From contig NZ_CP139969.1 in NCBI RefSeq assembly GCF_034424645.1, positions 930,001 through 994,000 of the forward strand: a stretch of DNA of 64,000 nt, written 5' to 3'. Below, one piece after another: positions 17,821 through 26,705 of this stretch; within the stretch, counting starts at the first letter, position 1; each line of letters starts with the position of its first letter. This DNA comes from Bordetella avium. GTDB lineage: Bacteria > Pseudomonadota > Gammaproteobacteria > Burkholderiales > Burkholderiaceae_B. The notes below the pieces were generated by a model that saw nothing but the letters and a program-made list of their open reading frames with translations, did not search any database and was not told the DNA's origin. The position numbers and the translations under genes are program-made.

Positions 17821-20444
17821 TGCAGGGCCTTCAGGCGGTAAAGGGCTTCCAGCGCTTCGCGCGGAGTGAGGCTGTCGGGATCGATGCCGCTCAGGGCCTC
17901 ATGCAAGGCCAGCAGGGCAGCATTTTCTGCGTCGTGGTCGGCCTGAGCCTGAGTCTGGGCCTCGGCATCCAGTGCGGCGGCGAACAGCCCGAGTTGAGGC
18001 GTGGGCGCCCCCTGGGCTTCAAGGCGTTCGAGTTCACGCGTGGCGTGGCGGATGACCGCTGCCGGAATGCCGGCGCGTTGGGCCACCTGGATACCGTAGC
18101 TGCGGCTGGCGGGGCCTTCGCGCACCTCATGCAGAAAGACGATGCCGCCTGCCGATTCGGCCGCGGCCAGGTGCACGTTAGCGGCGGTGGCTTGTTCGGA
18201 GGGCAGGCGAGTCAGTTCAAAGTAGTGCGTGGCGAACAGGGTAAGCGCGCGGTTATGCGTAATCAGGCGTTGCGCGATGGCCCAGGCCAGCGCCAGGCCA
18301 TCGTAGGTCGAGGTGCCTCGGCCGATTTCATCCATCAGAACGAGGCTGTTGCTTGTGCTCGCGGCCAGAATCGCAGCGGCTTCGGTCATTTCCATCATGA
18401 AGGTGGAGCGGCCGCCAGCCAGGTCATCCGCCGCGCCGATGCGGGTGAAAATGCGGTCGATTTTTCCCACTCGGGCGCGGCGGGCCGGCACGAAGCTGCC
18501 GGTGCGCGCCAGTAGCGCAATCAAGGCGACTTGACGCATATAGGTCGATTTACCGCCCATATTCGGGCCCGTGATCAACAACATGCGGCGGGTGGTGTCG
18601 AGCCGGCAGTGGTTCGGCGTGAAGCGTTCGATGGCGTGTTCGACAACCGGATGACGACCCGCGTCGATATCGATCTCGGCGCTTTCGAGCAGATCCGGGG
18701 CCACCCATTCGTGGCGGCGTGCGTGTTCGGCGAGGCTGCCCAGCGCGTCGAGTTCGGCCAGTGCCGCAGCGGCGTCGGAGAGCGGGCGCACATAGGCAGA
18801 CAGTGCGTCCAGCACCTGTTCGAACAGCCACTTCTCGCGGGCCAGCGCACGGTCCTGGGCCGACAGCACCTTGTCCTCCCAGCTCTTGAGTTCGGGTGTG
18901 ATGTAGCGTTCGGCGTTTTTCAGGGTCTGACGGCGGCGGTAGTCCTCAGGCACCTTGTCTGTCTGACCCTTGCTGACTTCGATATAAAACCCATGCACGC
19001 GGTTGAATTCAACGCGCAGATTGGAAATGCCCGTGCGCTCGCGTTCTCGTGCTTCGAGCTGCACCAGAAACTCGCCGCTGTCAGCGGCCAGTAGCCGCAA
19101 TTCGTCGAGGTCTGCATCAAAACCGCTGGCGATGACACCGCCGTCGCGGATGGCCAGCGCCGGCTCCTGGGCAATGGCGCGGCCGAGCAGGTCTGCGATG
19201 GCCGGGTCCAGGGTAAGTTGCGTGGCCAGCTCGGCCAGGCGTGGCGAAGCGCTCAAAGGCGCGACCAGCGTCTGTAGCTGGGGCAGCGTGGCCAGCGCAT
19301 CGCGCAGGCTGGCGAGTTCTCGCGGACGCACGGAACGCAGGGCCAGCCGCGCGGCGATGCGTTCGATATCCGGGAACAGGCCGAGTGCCGATCGCAAGGT
19401 TTCCAGCAGACCGGCTGCGCCGAAAGTTTGCGCCATGTCCAGCCGCGCCGAGAGCAGCGTGGCGATGGCCTGCTGACGCGCCGCGACCGGCGCATTCTCG
19501 CGTAGGGGGTGATGCAGCCAACGGCGCAGCAGGCGGCTGCCCATGGGCGTGCGGCAGTCATCCAGCAAGGAAAATAGCGTGGGGGCCTCTTCGCCGGATA
19601 ATGTCTGCGTCAGTTCCAGATTGCGCCGGGTGACGGGGTCCATCAGGACATACATGCCGGCGCGCTCGGCGCTAATGGTCTGCACATGGGCCAGTGCCTG
19701 GGATTGCGTTCGGGCGGCATAGCGCAGCAAGGCGCCCGCCGCGCACACGGCGACGGGCATGTCTTCAATGTCAAAGCCGGCCAGCGAATCGGTCTGGAAG
19801 TGCGTCAGTAGATGCGAGCGCGCGCCATCCGCCTCGAAGTGCCAATCCGGCACCCGCGAACGTGCGCCGGAGTAGGTGATGTCGAGTTCGGTGCTGTCTG
19901 CATAAACGAGTTCGGCGGGGCCGATGCGATGCAGTTCGGAGTCCAGTTGGGCGGGAGCGCATTCCGTGACATGGAATTCGCCGCTGGCCAGATTGAGCCA
20001 GGCGATGCCGGCGCGCGGATCGCGCTTGCCGGACAGGCAGACAGCCGCCAGCGCACGGTCTGCCTTGGCCGGCAGCAGCGCATCGTCGGTCAGCGTGCCG
20101 GGCGTGACGATGCGTACGATACGGCGCTCCACCGGGCCTTTGGCGGCGGCCGGATCGCCGATCTGTTCGCAGATGGCCACCGATTCGCCCAGTGCGACGA
20201 GGCGGGCGAGGTATTGCTCCATGGCGTGGACCGGCACGCCAGCCATCGGAATGGGAGCGCCGTTGGAGGTGCCGCGCTTGGTCAGCGTGACATTCAGCAG
20301 GCGCGCCGCTTTCTCGGCGTCTTCGTAGAACATCTCATAGAAGTCTCCCATGCGATAAAACAGCAGCAAGGGACCTGCCTCGGCTTTGAGCCGGAGGTAT
20401 TGCTGCATCATGGGGGTGTGCGAAGACGAATCAACTGTACTCAT
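17817..20444 (-). CDS. mutS: DNA mismatch repair protein MutS
   Basis: 875 residues, full length. The mismatch-binding motif with Phe-x-Glu is in [16 protein letters not shown] near residue 30. The ATPase has Walker [10 protein letters not shown], the [10 protein letters not shown] segment and Walker [17 protein letters not shown], and the C-terminal tail contains [12 protein letters not shown]. It recognises mispairs and recruits MutL. Its promoter region is the start of the long non-coding interval that carries the DnaA-box-like array. Confidence 0.98.
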   Translation of the reverse strand: MSTVDSSSHTPMMQQYLRLKAEAGPLLLFYRMGDFYEMFYEDAEKAARLLNVTLTKRGTSNGAPIPMAGVPVHAMEQYLARLVALGESVAICEQIGDPAAAKGPVERRIVRIVTPGTLTDDALLPAKADRALAAVCLSGKRDPRAGIAWLNLASGEFHVTECAPAQLDSELHRIGPAELVYADSTELDITYSGARSRVPDWHFEADGARSHLLTHFQTDSLAGFDIEDMPVAVCAAGALLRYAARTQSQALAHVQTISAERAGMYVLMDPVTRRNLELTQTLSGEEAPTLFSLLDDCRTPMGSRLLRRWLHHPLRENAPVAARQQAIATLLSARLDMAQTFGAAGLLETLRSALGLFPDIERIAARLALRSVRPRELASLRDALATLPQLQTLVAPLSASPRLAELATQLTLDPAIADLLGRAIAQEPALAIRDGGVIASGFDADLDELRLLAADSGEFLVQLEARERERTGISNLRVEFNRVHGFYIEVSKGQTDKVPEDYRRRQTLKNAERYITPELKSWEDKVLSAQDRALAREKWLFEQVLDALSAYVRPLSDAAAALAELDALGSLAEHARRHEWVAPDLLESAEIDIDAGRHPVVEHAIERFTPNHCRLDTTRRMLLITGPNMGGKSTYMRQVALIALLARTGSFVPARRARVGKIDRIFTRIGAADDLAGGRSTFMMEMTEAAAILAASTSNSLVLMDEIGRGTSTYDGLALAWAIAQRLITHNRALTLFATHYFELTRLPSEQATAANVHLAAAESAGGIVFLHEVREGPASRSYGIQVAQRAGIPAAVIRHATRELERLEAQGAPTPQLGLFAAALDAEAQTQAQADHDAENAALLALHEALSGIDPDSLTPREALEALYRLKALQ

Positions 20445-20852
20445 TCAATTCAATCACTTAATAGCTTTCGTCGCAGGGGCTGTGTGTGGCGGGATGTCAG
20501 AGCGGATGGTCCACCTGCGCCAACAAGACGGGGGCCGATGCCCGAGGCTTAGCCGGTATTTCATCGCCGTGACATCTGCGCCGATTCGGGAGCGCGCTGT
20601 TTTGCGGTAGGCGGCCAGTGTAGCAAGGGAGGCGGCCTGCAAGCGGCCACGCTCGTCGTGGCGTACTCGAATCTTTGAGGGAAGTGCCGCAGGGGGCTCG
20701 TGCCCTGTGCAGGGCGCTTCAGTGGCCGTCAAGACTTGCTGCGCAGCAAGCGCCGGCCCGTCGATCGCGACATCTGCGTCCCGAGGGTCCACGTTCTCTG
20801 TTTTTGTGCGCATTGTTTGCGCACTGTTCGCAGGTGTTTGTTTTATCGGTGG
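20445..20852. other. mutS upstream region, no gene; two palindromes
   Basis: 408 bp before the repeat array. It holds a perfect 16-bp palindrome CTTGCTGCGCAGCAAG at 20735-20750, a short hairpin GCCCTG/CAGGGC at 20702-20715, and an inverted repeat GTGCGCA-N5-TGCGCAC at 20806-20824. No protein-like frame or tRNA is seen. Confidence 0.55.
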
Positions 20853-20907
20853 TTTTTTGGCTTGTGCCTAGGCTATTCATGTGTTTATCCACATTTGTCT
20901 GGGATAA
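20853..20907 (+). repeat. Array element 1
   Basis: T-tract 20853-20858, CTAT at 20873, perfect box TTATCCACA 20885-20893, inverted arm TGGGATAA 20900-20907. Confidence 0.8.
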
Positions 20908-20991
20908 ATATCCGGGGCCTGCGGCAGCAGACGCCCTGAGTGCGTTGGTCAATGATTGCTCATGCGGCGTAAGTCTAAGGCTGATCGGCAG

Positions 20992-21046
20992 TTTTTCCGT
21001 TTGCCCCGAATCTGTTCAGTGCTTTGTCCACACGGGACGGGGATAA
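20992..21046 (+). repeat. Array element 2
   Basis: T-tract 20992-20996, CTGT at 21012, box TTGTCCACA 21024-21032, inverted arm GGGGATAA 21039-21046. Confidence 0.8.
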
Positions 21047-21141
21047 ATAGTCGCCGACCTCGCCCTACGTCCGTTTCCTGGCGGCATTCCGGTGCGGGTC
21101 AGTTTTTGGGCATGGCGCGCAAAGCATTGAGCGACATCATG

Positions 21142-21196
21142 TTTTAGGTCTTATGCGCCCGCTATCAAGCGCCTTGTCCACACTCAGCGTGGATAA
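21142..21196 (+). repeat. Array element 3
   Basis: T-tract 21142-21145, CTATCAA at 21162, box TTGTCCACA 21174-21182, inverted arm GTGGATAA 21189-21196. The most symmetrical copy: TTGTCCAC pairs with GTGGATAA with one G-T wobble. Confidence 0.8.
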
Positions 21197-21237
21197 GATT
21201 GCCTAGCCGCGGATGGCGGCGTGGTTGTTTCATCGCT

Positions 21238-21264
21238 CTTGCTGATCATTGTTTGATCAGCAAG
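21238..21264. repeat. Perfect 11-bp inverted repeat inside the array
   Basis: CTTGCTGATCA and TGATCAGCAAG around loop TTGTT, between elements 3 and 4. The outer arms CTTGCTG/CAGCAAG match the palindrome at 20735-20750, and the ATTGTTT centre matches the inverted repeat at 20806-20824. Confidence 0.75.
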
Positions 21265-21287
21265 CGTAATCGCTTGCCCGGTAAGAC

Positions 21288-21343
21288 TTTTTCTTGTTTC
21301 CCAGCAAGCTATCCCGGTCTTTATCCACATTGCGTGGGGATAA
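21288..21343 (+). repeat. Array element 4
   Basis: T-tract 21288-21292, CTAT at 21309, perfect box TTATCCACA 21321-21329, inverted arm GGGGATAA 21336-21343. Confidence 0.8.
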
Positions 21344-21428
21344 GTGTCGGCCTGATCTTTCTTTCTCGGAGAGGTGAGCCGCTGCGCAAAAAGTGATCGT
21401 GATGGATAAGTGATTGATACAGCGCAAG

Positions 21429-21483
21429 TTTTTTGCTTTGTGCCTGAGCTATCAAGCGTTTTGTCCACAAAATCGGGGGATAA
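21429..21483 (+). repeat. Array element 5
   Basis: T-tract 21429-21434, CTATCAA at 21449, box TTGTCCACA 21461-21469, inverted arm GGGGATAA 21476-21483. Its upstream TTTTTTG-C-TTGTGCC block closely matches element 1. Confidence 0.8.
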
Positions 21484-21591
21484 GCCTTGGGTAGAAAATT
21501 GGGGTCCGCTTGACGGCGCTTATGGTTTCCGGGTTTACCCTGTGCTGCTCTTTTTTCGCACGAAGGACTTGATAGGTTTGATTTATAAGGG

Positions 21592-21647
21592 TTTTTTTTA
21601 AATGCGGGCAAGCTGTCCTCATGCTTATCCACACAATGCGGGGACAA
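21592..21647 (+). repeat. Array element 6
   Basis: T-tract 21592-21599, CTGT at 21613, perfect box TTATCCACA 21625-21633, inverted arm GGGGACAA 21640-21647. Confidence 0.8.
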
Positions 21648-21717
21648 CTCCATGCCTAAAGTCGCTTCTTGATCAATTCTTGAGCAGTTATTTCAAGTCA
21701 TTGATATGAAATGAGAA

Positions 21718-21770
21718 TTTCACACTGCCCGCAGTCTGTCCTCAAGCTTTTCCACATCGGGCGGGGATAA
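21718..21770 (+). repeat. Array element 7
   Basis: Short T-tract 21718-21720, CTGT at 21736, box TTTTCCACA 21748-21756, inverted arm GGGGATAA 21763-21770. It ends 28 bp before the stop of the FMN reductase gene. Confidence 0.75.
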
Positions 21771-21797
21771 GCCATTGCCCGATGTCCGCCCGGCTAA

Positions 21798-22349
21798 TCA
21801 GCTGGCAAAGCGCTCAACCCAGCTGACATAGCGATCCACCCAAGCTTGCAGGAATTTTCGGGTGTCTTCGTTGGTGATCTGGTAGTGCTCATCGATCAGG
21901 CCTTCCTTCATTTGCAGAAAAACCTCGGGCGTGGTCAGCACATTGATGCCCTCGGCGGCCAGAACATTACGCAAATGCTGTTGAGCCATAGCGGTACCTG
22001 TCGAACCGGGCGAGGTGCCGATCACGCCAGCGGGTTTGCCGATCCAGACGTTTTGACCTGGCGGCCGGGTGCCCCAGTCAATGGCATTTTTCAGGGCGGC
22101 AGGGATGGAGCGGTTGTGCTCGGGGGAAACGAAGAGCACGCCGTCGGCGTCCTTGATCAGTTGTTTGACCCTGGCCACGCTGGCGGGCAGCTCGCTTTCG
22201 AGATCCTGGTTATACAGAGGCAGGTCCAGATCCGCGTAGTGAAACTTCAAATGCGAGGGAAGCAATTTTTCCAGGGCCTGGGCCAAACGCAGATTCAATG
22301 AGGCCTTGCGAAGGCTGCCGACAAATACCGCAATGTTGTGGGTCGTCAT
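21798..22349 (-). CDS. NADPH-dependent FMN reductase (ChrR/YieF-like flavoprotein)
   Basis: 183 residues. The FMN phosphate loop is GSLRKASLN near residue 11, and SPEHNRSIPAALKNAIDW near residue 74 is the family signature. Relatives are soluble flavodoxin-fold enzymes that reduce FMN, quinones, azo dyes or chromate with NAD(P)H. The gene is monocistronic, with the repeat array downstream of its stop. Confidence 0.9.
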   Translation of the reverse strand: MTTHNIAVFVGSLRKASLNLRLAQALEKLLPSHLKFHYADLDLPLYNQDLESELPASVARVKQLIKDADGVLFVSPEHNRSIPAALKNAIDWGTRPPGQNVWIGKPAGVIGTSPGSTGTAMAQQHLRNVLAAEGINVLTTPEVFLQMKEGLIDEHYQITNEDTRKFLQAWVDRYVSWVERFAS

Positions 22350-22417
22350 GAGTCCGTGCTCCTGCGTGTGAGAGGAGGACTCAGTGTAGACCTGTCCTGG
22401 CCCTGCCTCAATGCGAC

Positions 22418-22798
22418 TCAGGCCATCAGGCTCACGTGCGCCGCCACCACGCGCCAGCCTTCGGGGGTGCGCAGCCAGGTCTGGCTTTGGCGGCCGATAC
22501 GGGGATCGCCCGCCCGGCGGAATTCGATATGGGTGGTGGCGTAATCCTCTCCGTAACTGGTGACTTGAGTGCGCAAGACCTCACGCGATAAGCCGGCGGC
22601 GGGCCGCTGCGCGCGAAAGGCTTTGATCTCGTCGTAACCATAGAGATTCTCGGTCGCGCCGTAGCGCAGGGTATGAGGACTGTTCCAGAACAATTCGTCC
22701 AGGACGGCAATGTCGTTGCTGACCAGAGCGGCCTCGTAGCGGGAAAAGGCGAGATGCACTTCAGCCAGGACATGGGGCAGGTTGATGACGGTTGACAT
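22418..22798 (-). CDS. hpxZ: HpxZ/AtzH-like protein (SnoaL-fold, oxalurate-type catabolism)
   Basis: 126 residues from the ATG at 22798, with GGAG upstream. The pattern [20 protein letters not shown] and the ending [10 protein letters not shown] are those of the HpxZ/AtzH group (NTF2-like fold). In Klebsiella hpx clusters and in cyanurate clusters this gene accompanies an AtzG/AtzE-type amidase pair. Here that pair lies ~1.5 kb away on the same strand, separated by a plus-strand gene and the GntR gene, so a common pathway is likely but a common transcript is not. Confidence 0.8.
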   Translation of the reverse strand: MSTVINLPHVLAEVHLAFSRYEAALVSNDIAVLDELFWNSPHTLRYGATENLYGYDEIKAFRAQRPAAGLSREVLRTQVTSYGEDYATTHIEFRRAGDPRIGRQSQTWLRTPEGWRVVAAHVSLMA

Positions 22799-23000
22799 GA
22801 AAGCTCCAGAAGGCACCGTAATGGTGCATGAACTGCGGGTTTTCACCAGGGTGGTGTAGGGTGCGGTGCAGAAACCGGGTTGACCGGGGCGGGAATGCCT
22901 TCCTCCCAGAGGGAGCATGCTGCGCTGCAATGCTGGCATGCCGATTGCTAGGGTAAGCATTGAGGTCGGTATTCGATCGCTGACCATCAAGGAGTTTGAA

Positions 23001-23567
23001 ATGTCCGCCGCCCCTGTCACGATGTTGATCTCCCGCCGGATTGCTCCGGAGCGCTATGGTGATTTTCTGGCCTGGATACGCCAGGGCAATATTCTCGCCG
23101 CCGGGTTTCCCGGTTTTCTCGGCTGCGGCGTGTTGCAGCCGCCCGAGGGCGGCGATCTTTATCAGATCGTGTTGCGTTTCACTGATGAGGCCAACCTCAA
23201 GCGTTGGGAGAATTCGCTGCCGCGCCGGATGTGGCTCGAGCGCGGCGCCTCCTTGGTGCGCGAGAGCGCGATTCATCGTGTCAGCGGCATCGAAAGCTGG
23301 TTCGGCGAGCGCAAGATCACGCCGCCGCGCTGGAAACAGGCCATCAGTACCTGGATCGCGTATTTTCCGATGCTGTTGCTGTTCTCGACCTTGCTTAACG
23401 AGCAATTGAGCGCCTTGCCGCTGTTCTGGCGTGTGCTCGTGACCACCGCCAGCATGACGCCGGTGCTGTCTTTTGTTTGCATTCCGGTGATCACGCGTCT
23501 CTTGCACCGCTGGTTGCATGCGACGCCGGCGGCGCGGCGCCAGGCCGGACAAGGCGCCGTGCAGTGA
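23001..23567 (+). CDS. Antibiotic biosynthesis monooxygenase-domain protein with C-terminal membrane segments
   Basis: 188 residues from the ATG at 23001, preceded by AAGGAG. Residues 1-95 form a dimeric ferredoxin-like ABM domain ([26 protein letters not shown]-type strand). Two hydrophobic segments follow, at about 118-137 and 145-165. This ABM-plus-two-helices layout is known for membrane-attached family members of unknown substrate. The gene is inserted between hpxZ and the gntR-atzE operon in opposite orientation. Confidence 0.82.
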   Translation: MSAAPVTMLISRRIAPERYGDFLAWIRQGNILAAGFPGFLGCGVLQPPEGGDLYQIVLRFTDEANLKRWENSLPRRMWLERGASLVRESAIHRVSGIESWFGERKITPPRWKQAISTWIAYFPMLLLFSTLLNEQLSALPLFWRVLVTTASMTPVLSFVCIPVITRLLHRWLHATPAARRQAGQGAVQ

Positions 23568-23618
23568 AAGCGGGGCACCCGCCCCCGGTTTGAACGCCGC
23601 GATGAAGTTCATGCGCGG

Positions 23619-24338
23619 CTAGGCCAGCTCGGCGTGGCCCGGATCGCCTAGGCTTTTTGCTTCGGCGTGACGGGCCGAGTACAGACGATGCAAGGTGATT
23701 TTTCGTACTTCGGCCTGGCTGGCTGCAATATGCGCTTGGAGCAGGGCTACCGCCTGGCTACTGTCTCTGGCCAGGATGGCCTGCAGAATCAAACCATGTT
23801 CTTCGTAGGTTTTGACGATGCGGTCTGCCTGAGTGAAATCCAGGCGGCGCACGACGCGGATGCGTTCGCTGGCTTCGCGATGGATACGGGCCATCTCGGG
23901 GTTGCCGGCAGCCGCTACGAGCATCATATGAAACGCCTCGTCCAGGCGGGCGAGCGGCTCGCCTTCGGCGAGCCGCTGCGTTTGCGGAATCAGCCAGATG
24001 GCGGCCAGTTGCCGCAGAGGGGCCGCTGCCTCGCCATTGCCCGCGCATAGCCTTTGGACGGCTGCCTGCTCCAGCACCAGACGCAAATCGTAAACATGAT
24101 CCAGCGTGTCGAAGTCCAGCGGCCGCACCAGCCAGCCGTTGCGATGGCGCACGTCCAGATATCCCTCGCGTTGCAGCCGGAACAGCGCTTCGCGCACCGG
24201 TGTGCGACTCACGCACAGCCGGTCGGCGATCTCGGTTTCGGTGAAGCGATCGCCGGGAGCCAGGCGGTAGTCCAGGATGTCCTGTTTGACTGCCTCATAG
24301 ACCGCGTCGGCGCGAGAGCGTGGCCCGGTGCCTGTCAC
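23619..24338 (-). CDS. GntR/FCD-family transcriptional regulator
   Basis: 239 residues from the GTG at 24338, chosen because it overlaps the amidase stop by four bases and has GGAGG eight bases upstream. The N-terminal winged helix has FTETEIADRLCVSRTPVREA. The C-terminal FCD domain has the metal-ligand type segments LRLVLEQAAVQRL and FHMMLVAAAGN. It is the last gene of the transporter-amidase operon, so it probably controls that operon; a candidate operator lies before the first gene. Confidence 0.9.
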   Translation of the reverse strand: MTGTGPRSRADAVYEAVKQDILDYRLAPGDRFTETEIADRLCVSRTPVREALFRLQREGYLDVRHRNGWLVRPLDFDTLDHVYDLRLVLEQAAVQRLCAGNGEAAAPLRQLAAIWLIPQTQRLAEGEPLARLDEAFHMMLVAAAGNPEMARIHREASERIRVVRRLDFTQADRIVKTYEEHGLILQAILARDSSQAVALLQAHIAASQAEVRKITLHRLYSARHAEAKSLGDPGHAELA

Positions 24339-25714
24339 GTTTTCGGCCTCCGGCAGACTGCCAGCCCGGCGACTTCCAGTGCCTGCGCCGCGGCCAGGCA
24401 CAGGTCTTCACGCCAGGGCGGCGCGATCAACTGCACGCCCAGGGGCAGATGGGCCGAGCTGCCCTCGCCCTGCCAGAGCGGCGCGACGGCTGCCGGGAGG
24501 CCGATGCAGGAGATGGGCTGCGTCAACAAACCCATGCTGGCGCGGGCCGGCAGCGACTGCCCGTTCAGTGTGAGGGTTTCCGTGCCGATCATTGTGGCCG
24601 GTACGGGTGTGGCCGCGCTGATCAGCACATCAAAACGCTCGAACAGCGGCAGCACGGCTTGCTGGAAGCGGCGCCGCACGCCTTGCGCCTGCGTGACCCA
24701 GGTAGCGGGAATCAGGCTGCCTGCGACCAGGCGGTCGCGGGAATAGGGTTCGTAATGCGCGTAATGGTCGATCAGGCGCTTTTGGTGCAGCGCGCCGCCT
24801 TCGGCGCCTGTGATGATGAAGGCGGCGGCGCGGGCAGCCTCGACATCCGGCAGTTCGACCACGTCGCGCGCGCCCAAGACCTCGGCCGCCATCGCCACCG
24901 AACGCCGCGCCTGCGGGCCGGACCAGTCATGGAAGTAACCGCCCAGGATGCCGACACGCAAGGGGCGGGGTGTGCCCAGGGGAAACACGGCTTCGGGCGC
25001 ACGCTGGGCGCAGACGGGATCTTCGTGCCAGGGACCTTGCAAAACGTCATAGGCGGCGGCCAGGTCCTGAGCCGAGCTGGCGAGGGGGCCGAGATGGTCC
25101 AGGCTGTACACGAAGGGAAAACTGCCTGAGCGCGGCAGGCGCCCATAGGTCGGCTTGAGGCCGAATATCCCGCACAGCGACGCGGGCACCCGGATCGACC
25201 CATTGGTGTCCGAGCCCAATGTCAGCGGAACCAGGCCGGCCGCGACAGCCGCGGCGCTGCCGCCTGAAGAACCGCCCGCAATGCGTTGCGTATCGTGAGG
25301 ATTGCGGCAGGCGCCGTAATGGCTGTTTTCGGTCGTGAAGCCGTAGGCGTGTTCGTCCATATTGAGCGTGCCGACCAGCACGGCGCCGGCCGCTTGCAGC
25401 CGGGCGATCAAGGGGCCGTCGTGCTGCGCGGGGGCATTGCCCGCATTGACATGGCCCCCCGCCAGTGTGACAAGCCCTGCCACGTCGAACAGATTTTTGA
25501 CGGCATAGGGCACACCGGCCAGCGGCGGCAGCGGCTCGCCGCTGGCCCGCCGGGCGTCGATGCTGGCCGCTTCGCGGCGCGCGCGCGCCTCGGTGATGGC
25601 GGTGAAGGCATTGCTGCTGTCGGCACGCACGCGAGCCAGACAGTCTTCCAGTACGTCGGCGGCGCTGCGCTGGCCCGAGCGGATCTGCCCGGCGATGTCG
25701 AGGAGACTGCTCAT
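24335..25714 (-). CDS. atzE: AtzE-family amidohydrolase (amidase signature enzyme)
   Basis: 459 residues. The Ser-cisSer-Lys triad is Lys73 (PYAVKNLFD), Ser148 (AGGSSGGS) and Ser172 (DTNGSIRVPAS), with the exact 75 and 24 residue spacing of amidase signature enzymes. It directly follows a small AtzG-like gene with a four-base overlap; AtzE works with AtzG as a heteromer hydrolysing 1-carboxybiuret in cyanurate breakdown, and HpxY-HpxX is the related pair. Here the substrate is likely a ureide or carboxylated urea, which is inference from neighbours. Confidence 0.88.
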   Translation of the reverse strand: MSSLLDIAGQIRSGQRSAADVLEDCLARVRADSSNAFTAITEARARREAASIDARRASGEPLPPLAGVPYAVKNLFDVAGLVTLAGGHVNAGNAPAQHDGPLIARLQAAGAVLVGTLNMDEHAYGFTTENSHYGACRNPHDTQRIAGGSSGGSAAAVAAGLVPLTLGSDTNGSIRVPASLCGIFGLKPTYGRLPRSGSFPFVYSLDHLGPLASSAQDLAAAYDVLQGPWHEDPVCAQRAPEAVFPLGTPRPLRVGILGGYFHDWSGPQARRSVAMAAEVLGARDVVELPDVEAARAAAFIITGAEGGALHQKRLIDHYAHYEPYSRDRLVAGSLIPATWVTQAQGVRRRFQQAVLPLFERFDVLISAATPVPATMIGTETLTLNGQSLPARASMGLLTQPISCIGLPAAVAPLWQGEGSSAHLPLGVQLIAPPWREDLCLAAAQALEVAGLAVCRRPKT

Positions 25715-25881
25715 GCGCGGAACACCGGAGCGGGCTCGGCGCTCAATGCCTCGCCGGTGAAAGTGGCGGCAATGGCTGCGATGCGCTCGAACTGTGCCGC
25801 CACCTCCTGGATTGCCGTTTCCGGCAGCTCATAGCCTTGCAGAATCAATGCGCTGCGGACGTAGCGTTCGATGGTGTCCAT
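25711..25881 (-). CDS. atzG: AtzG/HpxX-like small subunit (DUF4089)
   Basis: 56 residues. The protein begins MDTIERYVRSALILQGYELP, continues with a helix FERIAAIAATF, and ends AEPAPVFRA, the typical AtzG/HpxX tail. GTGAGGAAATGACC precedes the ATG at 25881. Its stop overlaps the amidase start by four bases and its start lies two bases after the ATPase stop. AtzG wraps around AtzE and is required for its stability. Confidence 0.85.
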   Translation of the reverse strand: MDTIERYVRSALILQGYELPETAIQEVAAQFERIAAIAATFTGEALSAEPAPVFRA

Positions 25882-25883
25882 GG

Positions 25884-26705
25884 TCATTTCCTCACTTCGC
25901 GTTGAAAGATTTCGAGGCTGAGTTTCTTGGCGGCGATGAAGGACGGTTCGCTCAAGGTTTCGACGGTGCGCGGGCGCGGGTCCTCATAGCGCAGTATGTC
26001 GGCGACCTGAGTGGGGCGCTTGGTCAGCAGCAGAATTTCATCGGCCAGGTAGACCGCCTCTTCCAGATCGTGCGAGACCAGCAACATGGTGGTGCCGGTC
26101 TGCATGTAGACCTCCTGCAATTTTTCGCGGATGAAGAGGGTCATCTCGAAATCCAGCGCCGAGAAAGGTTCATCCAGGAACAGCACTTCGGGACCGGGGG
26201 CCAGCGCGCGCATGATCGATGCCGTCTGCTGTTGCCCGCCCGACAGCTCGTAGGGGTAGCGGTTGAGATCGAACTTGACGTCGAAGGAGGCGACGAGTTC
26301 TTCGACCCGGCGCTGCACCTCGGTTTTGCTGCGTCCTTCTAGCCTTAAGGGATAGGCGATGTTGTCAATGGTGCGCAACCAGGGAAACAGCGCTTCCCGA
26401 TAGTTCTGAAACACGTAGCCGATCTTGGTTTGCGCCAGCGACTTGCCATCGAACAGAATCTCGCCCCGATCGATCGGAATCAGGCCGGCGATCATATTGA
26501 TCAGGGTGGACTTGCCGCAGCCGTTGGGGCCGAAAACCGATACGATCTTGCCCTTGGGGATGTTCAGGTCGAAGTTCTCGTAGAGCGGCGCGCCGGCAAA
26601 GTATTTGGTCAGCCCCCGGATGGTGATGTGGGTGCCGGCCGGTCCCGGTACGAAGGGCGCGGCCGGGGGTTCCGGCCAGATGACGGGATTAATGACGGTG
26701 CTCAT
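25884..26705 (-). CDS. ABC transporter ATP-binding protein (nitrate/sulfonate/taurine type)
   Basis: 273 residues. Walker A is GPNGCGKST, signature LSGGQQQ, Walker B LFLDEP, then the switch His in LLVSHDLEEAV. It belongs to the SsuB/TauB/NrtD group, which powers import. The usual Arg after the signature is Thr (LSGGQQQTASIMRAL), a small deviation. The start overlaps the permease stop by four bases. Confidence 0.93.
   Translation of the reverse strand: MSTVINPVIWPEPPAAPFVPGPAGTHITIRGLTKYFAGAPLYENFDLNIPKGKIVSVFGPNGCGKSTLINMIAGLIPIDRGEILFDGKSLAQTKIGYVFQNYREALFPWLRTIDNIAYPLRLEGRSKTEVQRRVEELVASFDVKFDLNRYPYELSGGQQQTASIMRALAPGPEVLFLDEPFSALDFEMTLFIREKLQEVYMQTGTTMLLVSHDLEEAVYLADEILLLTKRPTQVADILRYEDPRPRTVETLSEPSFIAAKKLSLEIFQREVRK

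Larger units (their letters stand above)
20853..21771. repeat. Array of seven ~55-bp elements each with an inverted DnaA-box-like pair
   Basis: Seven elements spaced 123-164 bp apart. Each reads T-tract, ~15 bases, CTRT, 8 bases, TTNTCCACA, 6 bases, NKGGAYAA. The distance from CTRT to the box is 12 and from box to inverted arm 15 in all seven copies. Left boxes are TTATCCACA (copies 1, 4, 6), TTGTCCACA (2, 3, 5) and TTTTCCACA (7). The right arms read TTATCC or TTGTCC on the other strand. The sequence between elements is not conserved and no frame looks coding. DnaA binding is inferred from the box consensus only. Confidence 0.85.

Noticed and set aside
20675..21653. Several short open frames (60-120 codons) inside the non-coding interval
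   Set aside because: They run through the repeat elements on both strands, have no ribosome binding sites and no protein-like composition.
20853..21771. CRISPR array, integron attC array or plain oriC
   Set aside because: Repeats are degenerate and spacers ~85 bp, so not CRISPR. No GTTRRRY/RYYYAAC core sites and no cassettes, so not attC. No dnaA, dnaN, gyrB, rpmH or parAB nearby, so not the usual origin.
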